A DNA stretch of 64,000 bases from Gordionus sp. m RMFG-2023 (GCF_954871325.1 NC_088776.1:48936569-49000568); one strand, 5' to 3'; positions 1 to 13,288 are shown, counted from the stretch's first letter. The notes: generated by a model from the sequence alone, not told the origin. Translations and numbers: made by a program.

Positions 1-90
1 TTCTGTATAAAAATCAACACCTTAAATATCCTTTTATCCCTTTGAAAAATTTAAATTGGAGTATTTTACCCAAATTCGATAGACACTTAT

Positions 91-759
91 AGAGAGATCC
101 ACACCGAACAACCAGTATTATTTATAGAATCTAAACCGAACCTGAGCTGAATCTTTAAAAAGGTCTGTGAATCGACTTGAACCTTTTGATATCATTTAAA
201 GATTATTATCAATCATTTTTGATTAATAAGTATCAGTAGTCCTTTTTAGATATTTTTGTATATTTCTATTTGACAGAGAATCAGAGATTTCTACACCCCC
301 ATAATTACGATTCCATTTTTTATGCGCTAATACCAAATCAGAATTAGCAAAGAAAGGAAATTCAAATAGAAACTACTCGCTACAATTTTATTTAACGAGA
401 TCTTCATAATTCCTTGCCTTTCCCCAATTTCGATGATGTTAGCGTCACCCCCGCAGTGGTATTAGTCTCTAACGCCAGATACATATGAAGATGTTTTCAA
501 CCAAATAATTTACTTTTCCCTCTTATAGATGTAAGTTAACAGAGGAGAATCTTGAAAATATTTTAATTGTATAAGGGCTTAATATGATTTTTTAGGGAAT
601 ACCACAAAAAATATTTTTGAATATGTGCTTTTAAAGAAAAGTTTTTATGCGAAAAAGTTAGCACCAGCTTTAAAAGGTTCAAACCAAACCGATATTATTT
701 TAAAGACTTGAACCGTTATTTTTATCCAAACCGATATTCCTTATGGTTCAGATACCTGC
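91..759 (+). mobile_element. hAT deletion derivative (family also at 26593)
   Basis: Degraded short hAT element. The ends are rich in the repeated words aaccgaacc and ccgatatt, as in the clearer copy at 26593-27440, and the right end gttcagatacctg resembles that copy's gtttggatccctg. At about 475-590 a decayed hAT C-terminal dimerisation segment can be read (VERCFSTK-like, then YRCKLTEENLENILIV), matching the same segment at about 27015-27165. Only the termini and the C-terminal tail of the transposase remain, so it cannot move itself. I found no target duplication. The ends are approximate. Confidence 0.55.
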
Positions 760-1286
760 ACTTACGGGGATATAATATACTAATAATAATATAACGTATA
801 TAAATTAATGTATGCAGTTAATTGTAATCTGGATGATTAGCGGAATATTTTTTTACATTTTCGGAATCTTGCGCAATTTTGTGTAAACAAAGCATTCGTT
901 GTTGATTATCAAAGAATTTCATATAAACTATATGGAACAAATTATTGTAGCAATGCAGTGGGATTCTTTTCTGAATAAAGTTGGAATAACCCATTATGAT
1001 TCCCTAAAATATTTTAAAAAAATTGAATATATTATAAATATAATAATTAAAACTTCTAATATTTTAAATAAATATTCAGTATTTCCCGTCTTTCTTATTA
1101 TTAATAAGGCTGGTTATCAAAATTATATATAAATATGTTACATTATATTATTTAGTAACTAATGTAGAAATATCTAAATAATTTTAATATTTTAAATGTA
1201 CCATCATTTCAATTCAAATAATGTTACATAATTATAAAATTATTGTTTGTAGTTTGTTATCTTATAAAATAACTGTTGCTTATAGT
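760..1286. other. AT-rich stretch without a supported gene
   Basis: A 77-codon open frame lies at 899-1132 on the plus strand. It has no recognisable motif, and its composition (Ile/Asn/Lys/Tyr rich) is what open AT-rich DNA gives by chance. Nothing else is visible. Confidence 0.4.
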
Positions 1287-1331
1287 AAATGAACCAATAC
1301 AAATATAATTAATATTTGTATTGGTTCATTT
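1287..1331. repeat. Perfect 20-bp hairpin
   Basis: The 20-base arm aaatgaaccaatacaaatat is followed by a 5-base spacer and its exact reverse complement. This is a perfect stem-loop in otherwise featureless AT-rich DNA. It may be the remnant of a palindromic MITE; no target duplication is evident. Confidence 0.7.
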
Positions 1332-1670
1332 TGCATTGGGCATAAATTTTCTACACAATTTTATAAAAAAAGCAAACCAAATTATAGAAAAATGTCTCAA
1401 GAGAAAAATACACGTGTGCTATCTATAAAAAGATCATGATTGTAAACCTATATTTTGTTGGCTTAAATCTAACTTTGTATTTATAATAAATTGTTACAAA
1501 CATGAATAAGCTTTGTATTTTAATTTTTTTAAAAATATATCTGGGACGGGCCCAAAAATTTCTAAAAATAACCGGACCGGGCAGCCGTATATTTTAAATA
1601 GCCATTATTTGCTATAAAAAGTAAGAATAATATTTTTTTAAATCCGGGTGCCGTGCAAATGGTATCTCTG

Positions 1671-3740
1671 CAGGTAGAGGACTGCACGGGCTGTCCGTGG
1701 CCCGACCCGATCCGGCCCGAGCTTCGGGTTCGGACATGGAAAAGTTTTTTTGGGGTTAGGGCTCGGGTCGGGTTATAAGAGCTGTCCGACCCGACCTAAC
1801 CCGAAAAATGAATAATAATATTAATATTCTAAATAGTTATTATAATTTATAATATTAATTATAAAATCATATCATTTTTTATTTATCCATTTTATCTTAA
1901 AATTTCAATCATAATAACATGTCATGTAATTATCAATTATTATTTTATAATTTACCTAACAACCGGATACCAAAATATTTTATCACTTAATTGTGTGTTT
2001 CCCCAGTGAAGTACAAGATAAGACAAGACAAACTATTTTATGTACTAAAGATATAAGATAAGTTTTATTCTTTCATTATTATTTTATTATATACATTCTC
2101 CTATAAAACTTTCTATAATTCTGTTTTTTTCCAAATACAAATTGGTCATGATTATTTTAAAAATAATCCTAATAACCTTATTTATTCGCTTTCTATAATT
2201 AGTAGTAGTAAAATTGTCCTTATCCATATTATTTTTACCATAATCTGTAGTTAGTTGATCTTTCTTACATACTAAATTTTTCTAATGTTAATCATGTTGA
2301 AATATTTAAAGATTTAAATCATCTCTCAAATCTAGTATAAACTCTAATAGATATAGATATTAAATCTGAAACTAGTTTTAAAATAAATTAACTTTTTATT
2401 AAAATATATCATTAAATTTTAGATTAGTTAATCAGCTCGATAAAACTCTTCATATGTGTGTTGAGACTAGATGGAATAGCAGGCTAAATATGATTGAATC
2501 GATTTTTAATCAATTTAAATATTGGGGATCCTCAATTCCAGAGGAGAGTCGATTAGACTAAACAATAATATTTTGAAATGATGAGGGATCTTATCAAGTT
2601 TCTGACGCCTTTTAAAATTGCGAGTGATGAACTTGCGAGTGATTTAAAACTCACTATTCACAAATTTACATTGTGTTATCATAAAATATTGAGTTTTTTA
2701 GCGCATCCTAACTTAAACTCTCAGCTAAACATCGCAAAGATGTCGGGAATATTTGTGGATAAATTTCAAATAGATATATTCCACCAAATTACGACGTTTT
2801 TGTGCCCAAAATTTCGGGATATGAAAATGTTATCCCGAGAACATTATAAAGATTTGTGTCAACATATTAACACGTTGATGAATGCAGAGAAAATCAACAG
2901 ATATTATTGAGCAAAAGTATATAAATATCAACGCTCAACTGATAGAGTAGTAAATAAAGGTTCATAAAATTAATAATAAAATTATTTATTAAAAAATAAT
3001 AAAGTAAATATATATCTTTTAATATTATTATTATATTATGAATATTTTTTTTTCTTAAAAAAATACTGAGGTAGATACGTTTTTGGATTTATCTCTATGG
3101 GAGGCTGACAATGCGTTTTCTGATGCTAGCGGCGAAGTTGACGAGCTTAAAAAATACCTAGATCCTAAATTATGTATAGAAGATGATAATATTTTAAATT
3201 GGTGGAAAACAAACCATAATGAGTTTCCAAATTTAAGTATTTTAGCTCTTAAATTTCTAGCTATCCCTGCTTCGTCGGCTAGCAGTGAAAGAGCGTTTTC
3301 AGGGACTTTTTAAAAGCCAGATAAACTGGACGCCTCTTTATTTATATATCATAATTATTCACTTTGTGATACTTTTGATAATGATATTGATTTGTTAATA
3401 TAATATAATATGTTCATTATATTTTTTATATATTTATTAACTTTAATATCATTATCATCTATATTCGACATAAATGATGCTTTTATTGTATATTTATATA
3501 ATCGCTATAATTTTTAATTCGCTTGTATATTAATCTTTTTATAATATTTTTTACAAATTAAATAAAATGCAACTTAATATATATCTTGAATAGATTATGG
3601 TCGTCAAATACACATTTATATAAGGTGGCGATGAATAAATACACATAAATTTTTTTTGGCTATTATAATATTCAAACTCAAATTGCAAAATTTTATTCGG
3701 GCTCGGGTTGCGAAAAAATTACTTTGCAGTCCTCTATCTG
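1671..3740 (+). mobile_element. hAT DNA transposon, degraded
   Basis: Bounded by matching terminal inverted repeats: caggtagaggactgca at the left and, at the right, the reverse complement of cagatagaggactgca. The GC-rich subterminal block at 1675-1800 (gacccgacc and gggtcggg words) stands out from the AT-rich background and is typical of hAT ends. If two more bases are counted as element on each side, the flanking octamers are ggtatctc and ggtctctg, which agree at six of eight positions, so the target duplication has decayed. Transposase pieces lie inside on the plus strand. About 2.07 kb; not autonomous now. Confidence 0.75.
2460..3313 (+). pseudogene. hAT transposase remnant (C-terminal half)
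   Basis: Three readable pieces of one hAT transposase. At about 2466-2560 there is TRWNSRLNMIESIFNQF, the conserved TRWNS block of the RNase H-like core. At 2578-2910 a 110-residue frame reads through the helical insertion region (LIKFLTPFKIASDELASD, TIHKF). At 3083-3313 a 76-residue frame ends in the hAT dimerisation motif WWKTNHNEFPNL ... LAIPASSASSERAFSGTF. A stop after the first piece and non-coding AT-rich DNA between 2911 and 3082 interrupt it. The zinc-finger N-terminus is missing. It belongs to the ZBED/Hermes-like animal hATs by motif order. Confidence 0.8.
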
Positions 3741-3925
3741 CAGGTCTCTGATTAATATATATTTTACATGTGTAGAAGGAAAATATATAATTTATGTAAA
3801 TTTTTACAATAAACGTCAATATATACACATTTTTCGGATTTTTTTTTTACAATATTTTGGCAGCGAATATGGTAGCAATTTAAATACATAATTGATAAAT
3901 CATCTTTTAAAATGATGTCCTATCC

Positions 3926-4187
3926 TTGGCAGAGCCATGGTCTCGATAAATGACTATTATATAAATCATTTAGTCTTCTCCATTACGGAGACTAATATCG
4001 GCATCATAATTTTTAAGATATCGATCCCTCGATGTAATTGTATGGATACCTATTGACAGCTATCAGTTGTTTATCGATTTTATCTTTTGCATTAATTTTT
4101 GATAATCTCTTTGGCGTTACAATGGAAGCATGGAGAAAAATAAATAATTCATATAATAGTATTTTAGCGGAACCATGGCTCTGCCAA
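3926..4187. mobile_element. Small inverted-repeat element (MITE-like)
   Basis: A 262-bp segment begins with ttggcagagccatggt and ends with its exact reverse complement. Chance is unlikely for a 16-bp perfect inverted repeat at this spacing. No flanking duplication is obvious. An open frame at 4038-4313 runs out of the right end and has no recognisable motif; I do not call it a gene. Confidence 0.55.
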
Positions 4188-4781
4188 AAATGCGACATAT
4201 TTTTAGAAGATGATTTATCAATAATGTATGATATGTTTAAATTGATAACATTGCCATTGCCAAAATATGCAAAAAAAACCCAGAAAAAATTTATGGTTTT
4301 GTATATTTTGTAGTTTATTGTAATAATTTTATAAATTTTTATATATTTTGCTTTTGCATATATTTATAAAATATATATTAATAAAGTTTATTTATGTTTG
4401 TCACAATTTATTATATTAAATAATTTGATTAACGTCAGCAAAAATAAAAATGGTCGGGGTTGAAAGATTTAATAAAATAAGAATTTTTACATTAGCTAAG
4501 GTAAAAGCTTTATCATATTTATAATGTTAAAATTTTTAAAAATACTGGACACATAAACAACAGCTTTATTAATATAATTACCAAACTATCACATAATTAT
4601 AAATATTTAAATGCTTTGGCCATGTCCTGGTTAATCTTATTTTTTGAAACTTATTTCTATATTCTGGTTTGTTTTTAGTTTGACATTAAATAAATATTAT
4701 TTGTTATTTATAAATTTTATGGTATAAACAATTAATCATAAATCTAAATAGGCTCCTTCTTTTTAGGCTGTTTGTAGGAAG
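4188..4781. other. Intergenic, 3' side of the beta-propeller-like gene
   Basis: AT-rich, with no coding signal on either strand beyond the polyadenylation signal at 4565. Confidence 0.4.
4565..4570 (-). promoter_or_regulatory. Possible polyadenylation signal
   Basis: AATAAA on the minus strand, about 210 nt beyond the stop codon of the gene ending at 4782. This hexamer is common by chance in such AT-rich DNA. Confidence 0.3.
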
Positions 4782-6459
4782 CTATATAGATTGGTAAACA
4801 AACAATTGTATCAAAATAAGACAAATCAGGATATGACATTTATCTTTTTTTTCTATTACTTTAATTGATGTTACTATAATGATAACATGATCAGGGCTAA
4901 GCTTCAAATCCTCAAACACAATGTTTTCTGAATGCTTGAAATTGTGACTTGATTCAATTTTGATCTCCTGCATTTCCATATTATCAACTATTTGATGCTT
5001 ATTTTTAACAAGATTTATAAATGCTTCATTCATAATTAATGAAGGGATAGATATAGAAATTATTTTAAAATATCGCTTCTTCTTGATTAATAAATATAAG
5101 TAGTGAAGATTACCACTATTATTGCTTTTCATGTGGGAACAAAATAAGGAGCTGTGATCATACGATATGACATCTTTGAATAAGGGTTCAGAGGTATATT
5201 TAACCTAAAATTTTAATAAAAAATTTGGATAACTTCATAAAATTATAATAACTAAATATATTTATAATATCCTTATGAGTTTAGGTTTTAAATAATAAAT
5301 AGAATATTAAATGTTGAACTATAAAGTTACCTGATCTACAGGTTCAAGACTCCTTATTAATAATAAATGACCATATTCAAATAATACTAAAATATTAGAA
5401 AAATTAGTTTGTGCATTTGTATCATATGCAGGAAGAAAAGAACATTTTAAAATTTTTCCATATTTAAAATCAAATAAACATTCCTGATATTCCCTTTTCT
5501 TTTTCAAATAAACTTTATCATCACAAATATTATAATTGAGCTCTAAATCTAATAATTTAATTCCAGATATTGATTTCATTTTTTCATTGGTTTGATAAAA
5601 GTTTAATATCATCTAAAAGTTTCATATATGATACAAATTTTAATTAAATTAAATTACATGAATATTGACATTGTCATTGTCAGTACAGAAATTCATTACA
5701 AATTGATTTGTAAATGTTTTCTCTTCCTTGAAATTTGCAATAAGAGATTGGTTGAAATGAAATATTTGCTGATTTAAGATATAAGCAATATTAAGATTTT
5801 TTAATGAGTCCACATATACTATCAGAAATATATCAATTAGTTTGTTTATGTTGAATGATATCCATTTTCCAAAATAAAATTTAAACTCATCATTTTTTAA
5901 ATCAGATTGATTGTACATACTTTTGATAACTATAAAACTATTATCATAAGGTAAAACACTTAAATAAGTCACATATTACCTATTGCTTAATGGATAATAA
6001 AGCAAAAAATCAAATTTTTTTGACACAAGTAAAATGGTATCCTTATAAGACCAAAATATATGATTGTATGTACTTCTAAATAATTTTGGTTGATTTATGT
6101 ATTAATAAAATATACACCTTTTTTCAATATTCTTTGTCATAAATGAATTTTCAGCATTCCAGGTTATAAATTTCCCCCTATTCGTTTTAACTATTATAGC
6201 TAAATCATCATTATTTTTATTCCATTTATAATCTAAAATTATCCTTACAAGAATATTTGAATAAAATGTATATTGACTAAAATACTTGGTAGTTTTAAAA
6301 GAATCTATAATTATACCATCATGGCTATAAATATTAAGTGCTTTATCATCTTCTCTATAAAATGTATTATAAGATAATATTTAATTAATCTTTTACCCTA
6401 AACAGCAAAAAAACTTAGAAGATAAACTATATTTTATGCTAAGATGGGATAGGGATTTC
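4782..6459 (-). CDS. Multi-exon beta-propeller-like protein, 5' incomplete (possibly WDR19/IFT144-like)
   Basis: Five minus-strand exons join with matching phases: 6459-6397, 6354-6118, 5958-5658, 5612-5331 and 5204-4782 (stop). Introns are 42, 159, 45 and 126 nt, all GT-AG. The first two exons give LGEDDKALNIYSHDG, then DYKWNKNNDDLAIIV and GKFITWNAEN. This resembles one blade and the next of a WD40 propeller, and in spacing resembles the start of IFT144/WDR19 (G-D-V-I-DRHG ... W-DGD-LA-I ... LWD). The fourth exon has FDFKYGKILKCS and LVLFEYGHLLLIR, again like that propeller. About 435 residues are visible, against roughly 1340 for WDR19, and no start codon is found, so upstream exons are missing and the 3' end may continue through a splice inside the last exon. 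The third exon does not match WDR19 well. Family assignment is inference; the gene structure is better supported. Confidence 0.45.
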
Positions 6460-6744
6460 CTAGGAAACGTTTGCTCGAATTTTAACTATTTACAATACAG
6501 TTGAAAGTTTCTTTATAAAAATTATAAACCTTCATAGATACATTTCCAAAAATTTTTAATTCCAAGTAATTTTAAAAAATTTGCTATCGTCAAATAATCC
6601 AAAAAGTTGGTCCGATATTTAAAATTATCCAGCTGATTTTAAACTTAGAAAGCTAGTAGAAATTAAGGTTCCCATTCTAAATCGCTAAAGTAATAATCGC
6701 TAAAAATTAAAATACCACTAAAAAAATAAAAATAAAAGACAACA
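6460..6744. other. Upstream of the beta-propeller-like gene, no exon found
   Basis: The expected first exon was not identified. A block at about 6670-6712 (cccattctaaatcgctaaag, then aatcgctaaaaatt) recurs inverted at about 16960-17010, which suggests a shared small repeat. Confidence 0.35.
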
Positions 6745-8540
6745 AATAGTTGTATAAAATACTTAATACAAATATAAATCTAAGGGTGAGAATATAATAT
6801 ATTTTAATATATATAATTCATAATAATATTATTAAACATGTGTTTTACAAATTTAATAATTGTTTTAAATAGCATTAAAAAATTTTATCAATAGTTAAAA
6901 TACTTAATACAAATATATATCTTAAGGGAGAAATTATAATAAATTTTAGTATATAATTACAAATTATATTATTAACAAGGCGTTTTACAAAAATATTTTA
7001 AATGGCAATAAAAGATTTTATCAATAGTTATATTCAATACTTAATAACAAATATATATTTTAAGGGGGATATTATAATAAATTATAATATATATATATAA
7101 TATTATTAAGTATGCGTTTTATAAATTTTTAATTATTTTAAAAAGCATTAAAAAATTTCATCAATAGATAAAATACTTAATACAAATATATATCTTAAGG
7201 GAGAAATTATAATAAATTTTAGTATATAATTACAAATTATATTATTAACAAGGCGTTTTACAAAAATATTTTAAATGGCAATAAAAGATTTTATCAATAG
7301 TTATATTCAATACTTAATAAAAAATATATATTTTAAGGGGGATATTATAATAAATTTTAATATATATATATAATATTATTAAGTATGCGTTTTATAAATT
7401 TTTAATTATTTTAAAAAGCATTAAAAAATTTCATCAATAGATAAAATACTTAATACAAATATATATCTTAAGGGAGAAATTATAATAAATTTTAGTATAT
7501 AATTACAAATTATATTATTAACAAGGCGTTTTACAAAAATATTTTAAAAAGCAATAAAAGATTTTATCAATAGTTATATTCAATACTTAATAACAAATAT
7601 ATAATTTAAGGGGGATATTATAATAAATTTTAATATATATATAATATTATTAAGTATGCGTTTTATAAATTTTTAATTATTTTAAAAAGCATTAAAAAAT
7701 TTTATCAATAGTTAAAATACTTAATACAAATAATATATCTTAAGGGAGAAATTATAATAAATTTTAGTATATAATTACAAATTATATTATTAACAAGGCG
7801 TTTTACAAAAATATTTTAAATGGCAATAAAAGATTTTATCAATAGTTATATTCAATACTTAATAACAAATATATATTTTAAGGGGGATATTATAATAAAT
7901 TATAATATATATATATAATATTATTAAGTATGCGTTTTATAAATTTTTAATTATTTTAAAAAGCATTAAAAAATTTTATCAATAGATAAAATACTTAATA
8001 CAAATATATATCTTAAGGGAGAAATTATAATAAATTTTAGTATATAATTACAAATTATATTATTAACAAGGCGTTTTACAAAAATATTTTAAATGGCAAT
8101 AAAAGATTTTATCAATAGTTATATTCAATACTTAATAACAAATATATAATTTAAGGGGGATATTATAATAAATTTTAATATATATATATAATATTATTAA
8201 GTATGCGTTTTATAAATTTTTAATTATTTTAAAAAGCATTAAAAAAATTTATCAATAGTTAAAATACTTAATACAAATATATATCTTAAGGGAGAAATTA
8301 TAATAAATTTTAGTATATAATTACAAATTATATTATTAACAAGGCGTTTTACAAAAATATTTTAAATGGCAATAAAAGATTTTATCAATAGTTATATTCA
8401 ATACTTAATAACAAATATATATTTTAAGGGGGATATTATAATAAATTATAATATATATATAATATTATTAAGTATGCGTTTTATAAATTTTTAATTATTT
8501 TAAAAAGCATTAAAAAATTTCATCAATAGATAAAATAGTT
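6745..8540 (+). repeat. Satellite array, ~273-bp dimeric higher-order unit
   Basis: A block recurs at spacings of 274, 273, 272, 273 and 273 bp (starts of aagggagaaattataataaa at about 6923, 7197, 7470, 7742, 8015 and 8288). Each unit contains two diverged monomers of about 136 bp. One carries aagggagaaatt and aacaaggcgttttac; the other carries aagggggatatt and aagtatgcgttttat. Both share a GCGTTTTA core and a tcaatag box. The first monomers (6745-6900) are the most divergent, as expected at an array edge. The array is interrupted at 8541 by an LTR element and resumes at 13600. Confidence 0.92.
8536..8540 (+). repeat. Target-site duplication, left (tagtt)
   Basis: The five bases tagtt precede the left LTR and recur immediately after the right LTR at 13595-13599. 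Satellite sequence continues on both outer sides, so the array was the target. Confidence 0.85.
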
Positions 8541-8845
8541 TGTTAAATAATATTAACTTTAAAAAATTATTTTTTTTTATCCTTAAGCCATTTATGGCGT
8601 AACTTAAAATTTCTTTTTGTTAAAAAAACAACTTTTATATTTTAAATCAAATTGTTTATAAACTAATATTAAAATTTTATATTTTATAAATCAATTTACT
8701 TAACAAACTAATGTTCAATTTTTTATTTTTTATTTTTTTAAAAAGATCAATTTATATAAATTACATTGTCAATATATATAGCAAACTTTTTTTTGAATAT
8801 ATGATCATTATTTTTTTTTTAATCTAAATCTCAATAAACTTTTTA
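8541..8845 (+). repeat. Left LTR
   Basis: Runs from tgttaaataatatt to caataaacttttta and is nearly identical to 13289-13594. It contains aataaa near its 3' edge, which fits an R-region polyadenylation signal. Confidence 0.92.
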
Positions 8846-8863
8846 TGGTGGCAGTTCCGCTAC
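8846..8863 (+). other. Candidate primer-binding site
   Basis: Directly after the left LTR comes tggtggcagttccgctac. A TGG start at this position is standard for a tRNA 3'-CCA primer. The tRNA was not identified. Confidence 0.5.
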
Positions 8864-8896
8864 TTATTCGAGGAAGTCGTAAATAAATAAATAAAT

Positions 8897-11800
8897 ATGA
8901 AACAGATTCCCAATAATAATGTTAATATAAATATTGAATTTCCAATATACGCAGGCAATGGCGATCTTTTTTTGAGTAGATTTGAAGACATCTTCAAGGA
9001 CAATCAGATATCGGACATCGAAAAAGCGGGTTCCTTTACAAGAAGATTACCAGATGAGGTATACATCAAGCTTAAATCGATATGTTCACCTACCGACTTC
9101 ATCAATCCATCGATATTGTTTGAAAAATTCAGGTTATTACACCCGAGGAAATCTACAAGTTCCAACTTATTATTATTTAATGCAGCTGTACAAGGTAAAA
9201 ACGAAAGTTACATCGATTGGGTAAGTAGATTATGCATTTTAAAAAATGAATGTTTGCTAAGTGATAGTAGAGTTATTGAAAAAGTAAAAATTTCGTCAAT
9301 CAGCAAAAATATTAGGCAGAAAATTACATTAAAAGAAAACATTACATTAGAAGAAGTTCTTACTTTAAGAGATGATTTTGAAGAGTTAGAATTAAAAGAA
9401 AATATAATTGCTAAAGTTGAAAATATTTCTTTAAACGAAAAAACAGAAAATGATACAACCGTGAAACATATAGAAAGGCAAAGAGGCAGGAAAACAGAAG
9501 AAAATAAACAATTGGTGAGATATGGAGACCATGATGAACGACGAAATTTACAATCTAATTACGATAACAGACAACGATGGACAGCAAGAGGCCATGACTT
9601 TCAAAGAAATATTTATCAAGGAAATAATTATAACCCCAGTTACCAAGGAAATAATTACAACCCTAGATATCAGAATTATAAAGCGAATTATTACAACGTC
9701 AGAGCAAACTATCCAGGATCGTACAATAATTCTTCGAGATTTGATAATAGAACTAGTTATATTAAAAATGACTATAATAATAATAGATTTAATAATGATT
9801 ATAATTACAGATATAACAGACATTATAACGATTCAAGATGTATTCAAAGATATAATGATAATCATAATATTGGGAATCGAGGAACTAATCAAGTATGCAA
9901 TTATAAATATCATAACAACGACAATAATCAATCACGATATACAAATAAAGTAAACACTGTTAATATAGAAGAGATAAAAGAAGATGATAATGACAAACTA
10001 GAAAGAAAAGAATATAATTTATACAATTTAGACAATTTAGACATAAACAATATGGATACCGATAATAATTACACAGCTAACGATGCTTACAAGGTCACGG
10101 TATATTTGAATGAGATGCCTATTTTGATGCAGATCGACACCGGGTCAAAGTATAGTATTCTACCGATTCATATCGCGAAAAAGATTGGAGTAAAAATCTT
10201 AAATAAATCAGATATTAAATTAACTGGTTATGATGGAAACACAATAAATGTTTTAGGAACTACCAAAGTCAAGGCAAAATTCGAAGACAAAAGTCAAATC
10301 TTAACTGCTTATGTAGTCCAGAGTGATAAGATTGCACTGTTAGGAAGGACCTGGATAGCAGTCTTTAGAAATATACTAGATAGATTTGTAAACTTAGTCG
10401 AAGAAGATTATGACAATACTATTCAAGAACTGATCAAACAATGCGAGTCAAAACTTAGCAAGAAACCAATACTACGCAATTATGTCAAACTACATCTAAA
10501 ACAAGGTGCTACACCGAAAATCATACCTCCCAGGCGTGTACCTTATTCTAGAATGGAATTGGTTACAAAAGAACTACAGAAGTGGATAAGCGACAAAATA
10601 ATCGAACCTGTTGAAGAGGTAAGATGGGCCAGTCCTCTCACTCCTGTTGTCAAGAGCGATGGTTCAATTCGGCTATGTGTTGACTTCAAGAATACTATTA
10701 ATCCTGCGTTAGAGGATTTCAAGTACCCAATTCCACGCATTAATGACCTTATGGCAAAGTTATCGAAAGGCAAGAAATTTACAAAGATCGACTTTAAAAA
10801 TGCATTTCTTCAAGTTCCAATACACAAAGAATCAAGAGACTTTCTCACTATTTCAACTCATAAAGGCTATTTCAGGTTTACAAGACTTCCGTTTGGATTA
10901 AAAACTTCGTCAGCAATATTCCAACAAACCATGGATAACATTTTCGGGAACATGAAAGACGTCGTGTTTTATATTGATGACTTATTGATTACTGGGGAGG
11001 ATGATGAAGCTCACGTGAACAACATAAAAATGGTACTTGACAAAATATCAAAGTATGGGCTTACACCAAACTTCACAAAGAGTATATTTCTTTAAAAAAA
11101 AACTACGGTTTCTAGGTCACGATATAGACGACAATGGAATCCATCCGAACGCAGATAAAATAAAGGCTATTTCTAATATGCCGGAACCTAAGACAAAAGA
11201 AGAGTTGGCAACTTTTTTGGGGATGGCGAGCTATTATCGAAAATTTCTGTGCAATTTTGCTGACATCGCCGATCCCTTATACAAAATAGTAAATAAAGAC
11301 AAGTGGTCATGGGATAGTACACATCAAGAAAGCTTTGATTACCTAAAAAAACTCATAAGCACTCCGCCTACGTTAAATTTTTATAACCCGGATCTACCAG
11401 TGGGCATTGCAACTGATGCTTCAAAGAAAGGGTTAGGCGCAGTTTTATTTCATATTGAGGGTGATGGCAAAGAAAAACCCATCGCTTTCGCGTCAAGAGC
11501 ACTATTGAAATCAGAGTTAAATTATACCAATATCGAAAGAGAAGCTTTGTCGGTAATTTACGCGGTTAAAAAATTCCAGGAGTATTTAATAGGCACAAGA
11601 TTTGTAATAATTACCGACCACAAGCCACTCGTGTATATATTTACGAAGGGACTCAAGGACAATTCTTCCATATCAATGCGACTCCAAAAATGGAACTTGG
11701 CTATGGGAGCACATGACTTTACGATAGTTCACAGACCCGGGAAACGAAATATTGTACCAGACTGTTTGTCCAGATTACCACTAATGAATACAGAAGAGAT

Positions 11801-13106
11801 GGTACAAAAGTTAGATGACGAAATAATTGATGACAATTTTTGGGACACACCAATAAATTTTAAAAGAATAGTTAAAGAAACTAATATTGATCAAGAACTA
11901 ATGGAAGTAATTAATGATATAAGGAATCATGAGCAGATAAAGAACAAAACGTATAAAAATATGGTATTGGAATTGAGTTTAATCAAAGGTTGCCTTTTTA
12001 AAGAGAATAGGATCATAATACCGAAAAGTATGAGAAAAGAGATTTTGCAAGAGTTGCATAATGGGCATCTCGGTGCTGGAAAAACAAAATCATTAGCGAG
12101 AGAGTATCTGTGGTGGCCTGGTTTAAATGCAGAAATAGATCAGGAGGTAAAGAATTGCGATGCTTGCAATAAATACGCAGACAATCCTCATAATATTCAA
12201 AACCCATGGGAAACAGCAACGAAAGTATTCGAGCGCGTACACATAGACTTTGCAGAGTTCAAAGATAATAATTTTATGGTATGTGTTGACGCCTTCAGCA
12301 AATTTCCTATTATTAGGAGAATGAGAAACACAACTACGGAATCAACGATTAAAGAATTGATGAAAATAATAAGTTTATTTGGTATACCTAATAGAATAGT
12401 CAGTGATAATGGAACTAACTTTACCAGTAAATTATTCAAGAAATTTTGTGAAGATCATGAAATCGAACACTTGCTCACCGCACCTCACCACCAACAGTCC
12501 AATGGCCAATGTGAGCGTATGATTAGATCAATGAAAATGAATATGAAAAGGAATATGGAAAATAATAATAAAATAGACGTAGACATAGCTCTAGAAAAGT
12601 TTCTTTTTAATTATCGTAATACACCCAACGCAACGACCAACAAAATACCAAGCGAAGTAATGTTCTCCAGAATGATTAGGACAAAATGGGAGTTGATAAA
12701 ACCGAGGGATGAAAGAGATCATATACTAAATCGCAAGATATCAATAGATAGGGATATAGAAATAGGAGACAGCATATGGTATAAAACTTTTAAAGATAAT
12801 AATTGGGAAAAAGGTACAATAATGCGCAAAAACGGAAATTTGTTGTATGATATAGATACTGGGAACAAAATTATAAAAAGACACTTGGACCAAATAAAAA
12901 GAAGATCAACTAATGTAGAACTTTCTTCTAATGGTGCAACAGTTTTTAAAGCGAATGTTAATAATAATGCATCACCTTATACATTGAATTTTAGAAGGAG
13001 AGGTGATGAAACAAGAAACCAAAACGTACAAATAAATGATCAGAATCAAAGACCAGTTAGAAATACTGTGTTGCCTAGAAAATTTGAAAATTTTATAATG
13101 AATTAA
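8897..13106 (+). pseudogene. Gag-Pol coding region of the LTR element
   Basis: Parts by approximate position: Gag-like region 8897-10050, with an Asn/Tyr/Arg-rich tail; aspartic protease about 10090-10350 (QIDTGSKYSILP); reverse transcriptase about 10500-11270 (CVDFKNTINP, KIDFKNAFLQVP, FGLKTSSAIFQQTMD, YIDD); RNase H about 11390-11780 (ATDASKKGLGAVL, IEREALSVIYAVKKF, TDHKPL); integrase about 11990-12950, with an HHCC finger (H-GHLG ... CDAC) and the D, D, E core (HIDFAEF, SDNGTNF, NGQCERM). The domain order is diagnostic for Ty3/gypsy. The coding part is almost whole (about one break). Confidence 0.9.
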
Positions 13107-13288
13107 ATTTGATAATAAATTTTTTTCTCTCTTCCTTATATTAAAACAAAATTAGTTATTTTGTGTGTGGAACTAAATAGATAAAACGTACAAAAGATCA
13201 ACGAAGGGGTTGACGAGCAAGAATGACATACAACTAAATTATAGACAGAGGGCAAATAAAAAAAATTAAAAAAAAAAAAAGTGTGAAA

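Noticed and set aside
899-1132. 77-codon open frame
   Set aside because: Composition typical of chance frames in AT-rich DNA; no motif or homologous block.
4038-4313. 91-codon open frame with a hydrophobic start
   Set aside because: It overlaps the inverted-repeat element at 3926-4187 and has no motif or splice support.
9522-9953. 143-codon open frame rich in Ile/Asp/Thr
   Set aside because: It overlaps the Gag-like region of the LTR element in another frame and reflects its repetitive codons.
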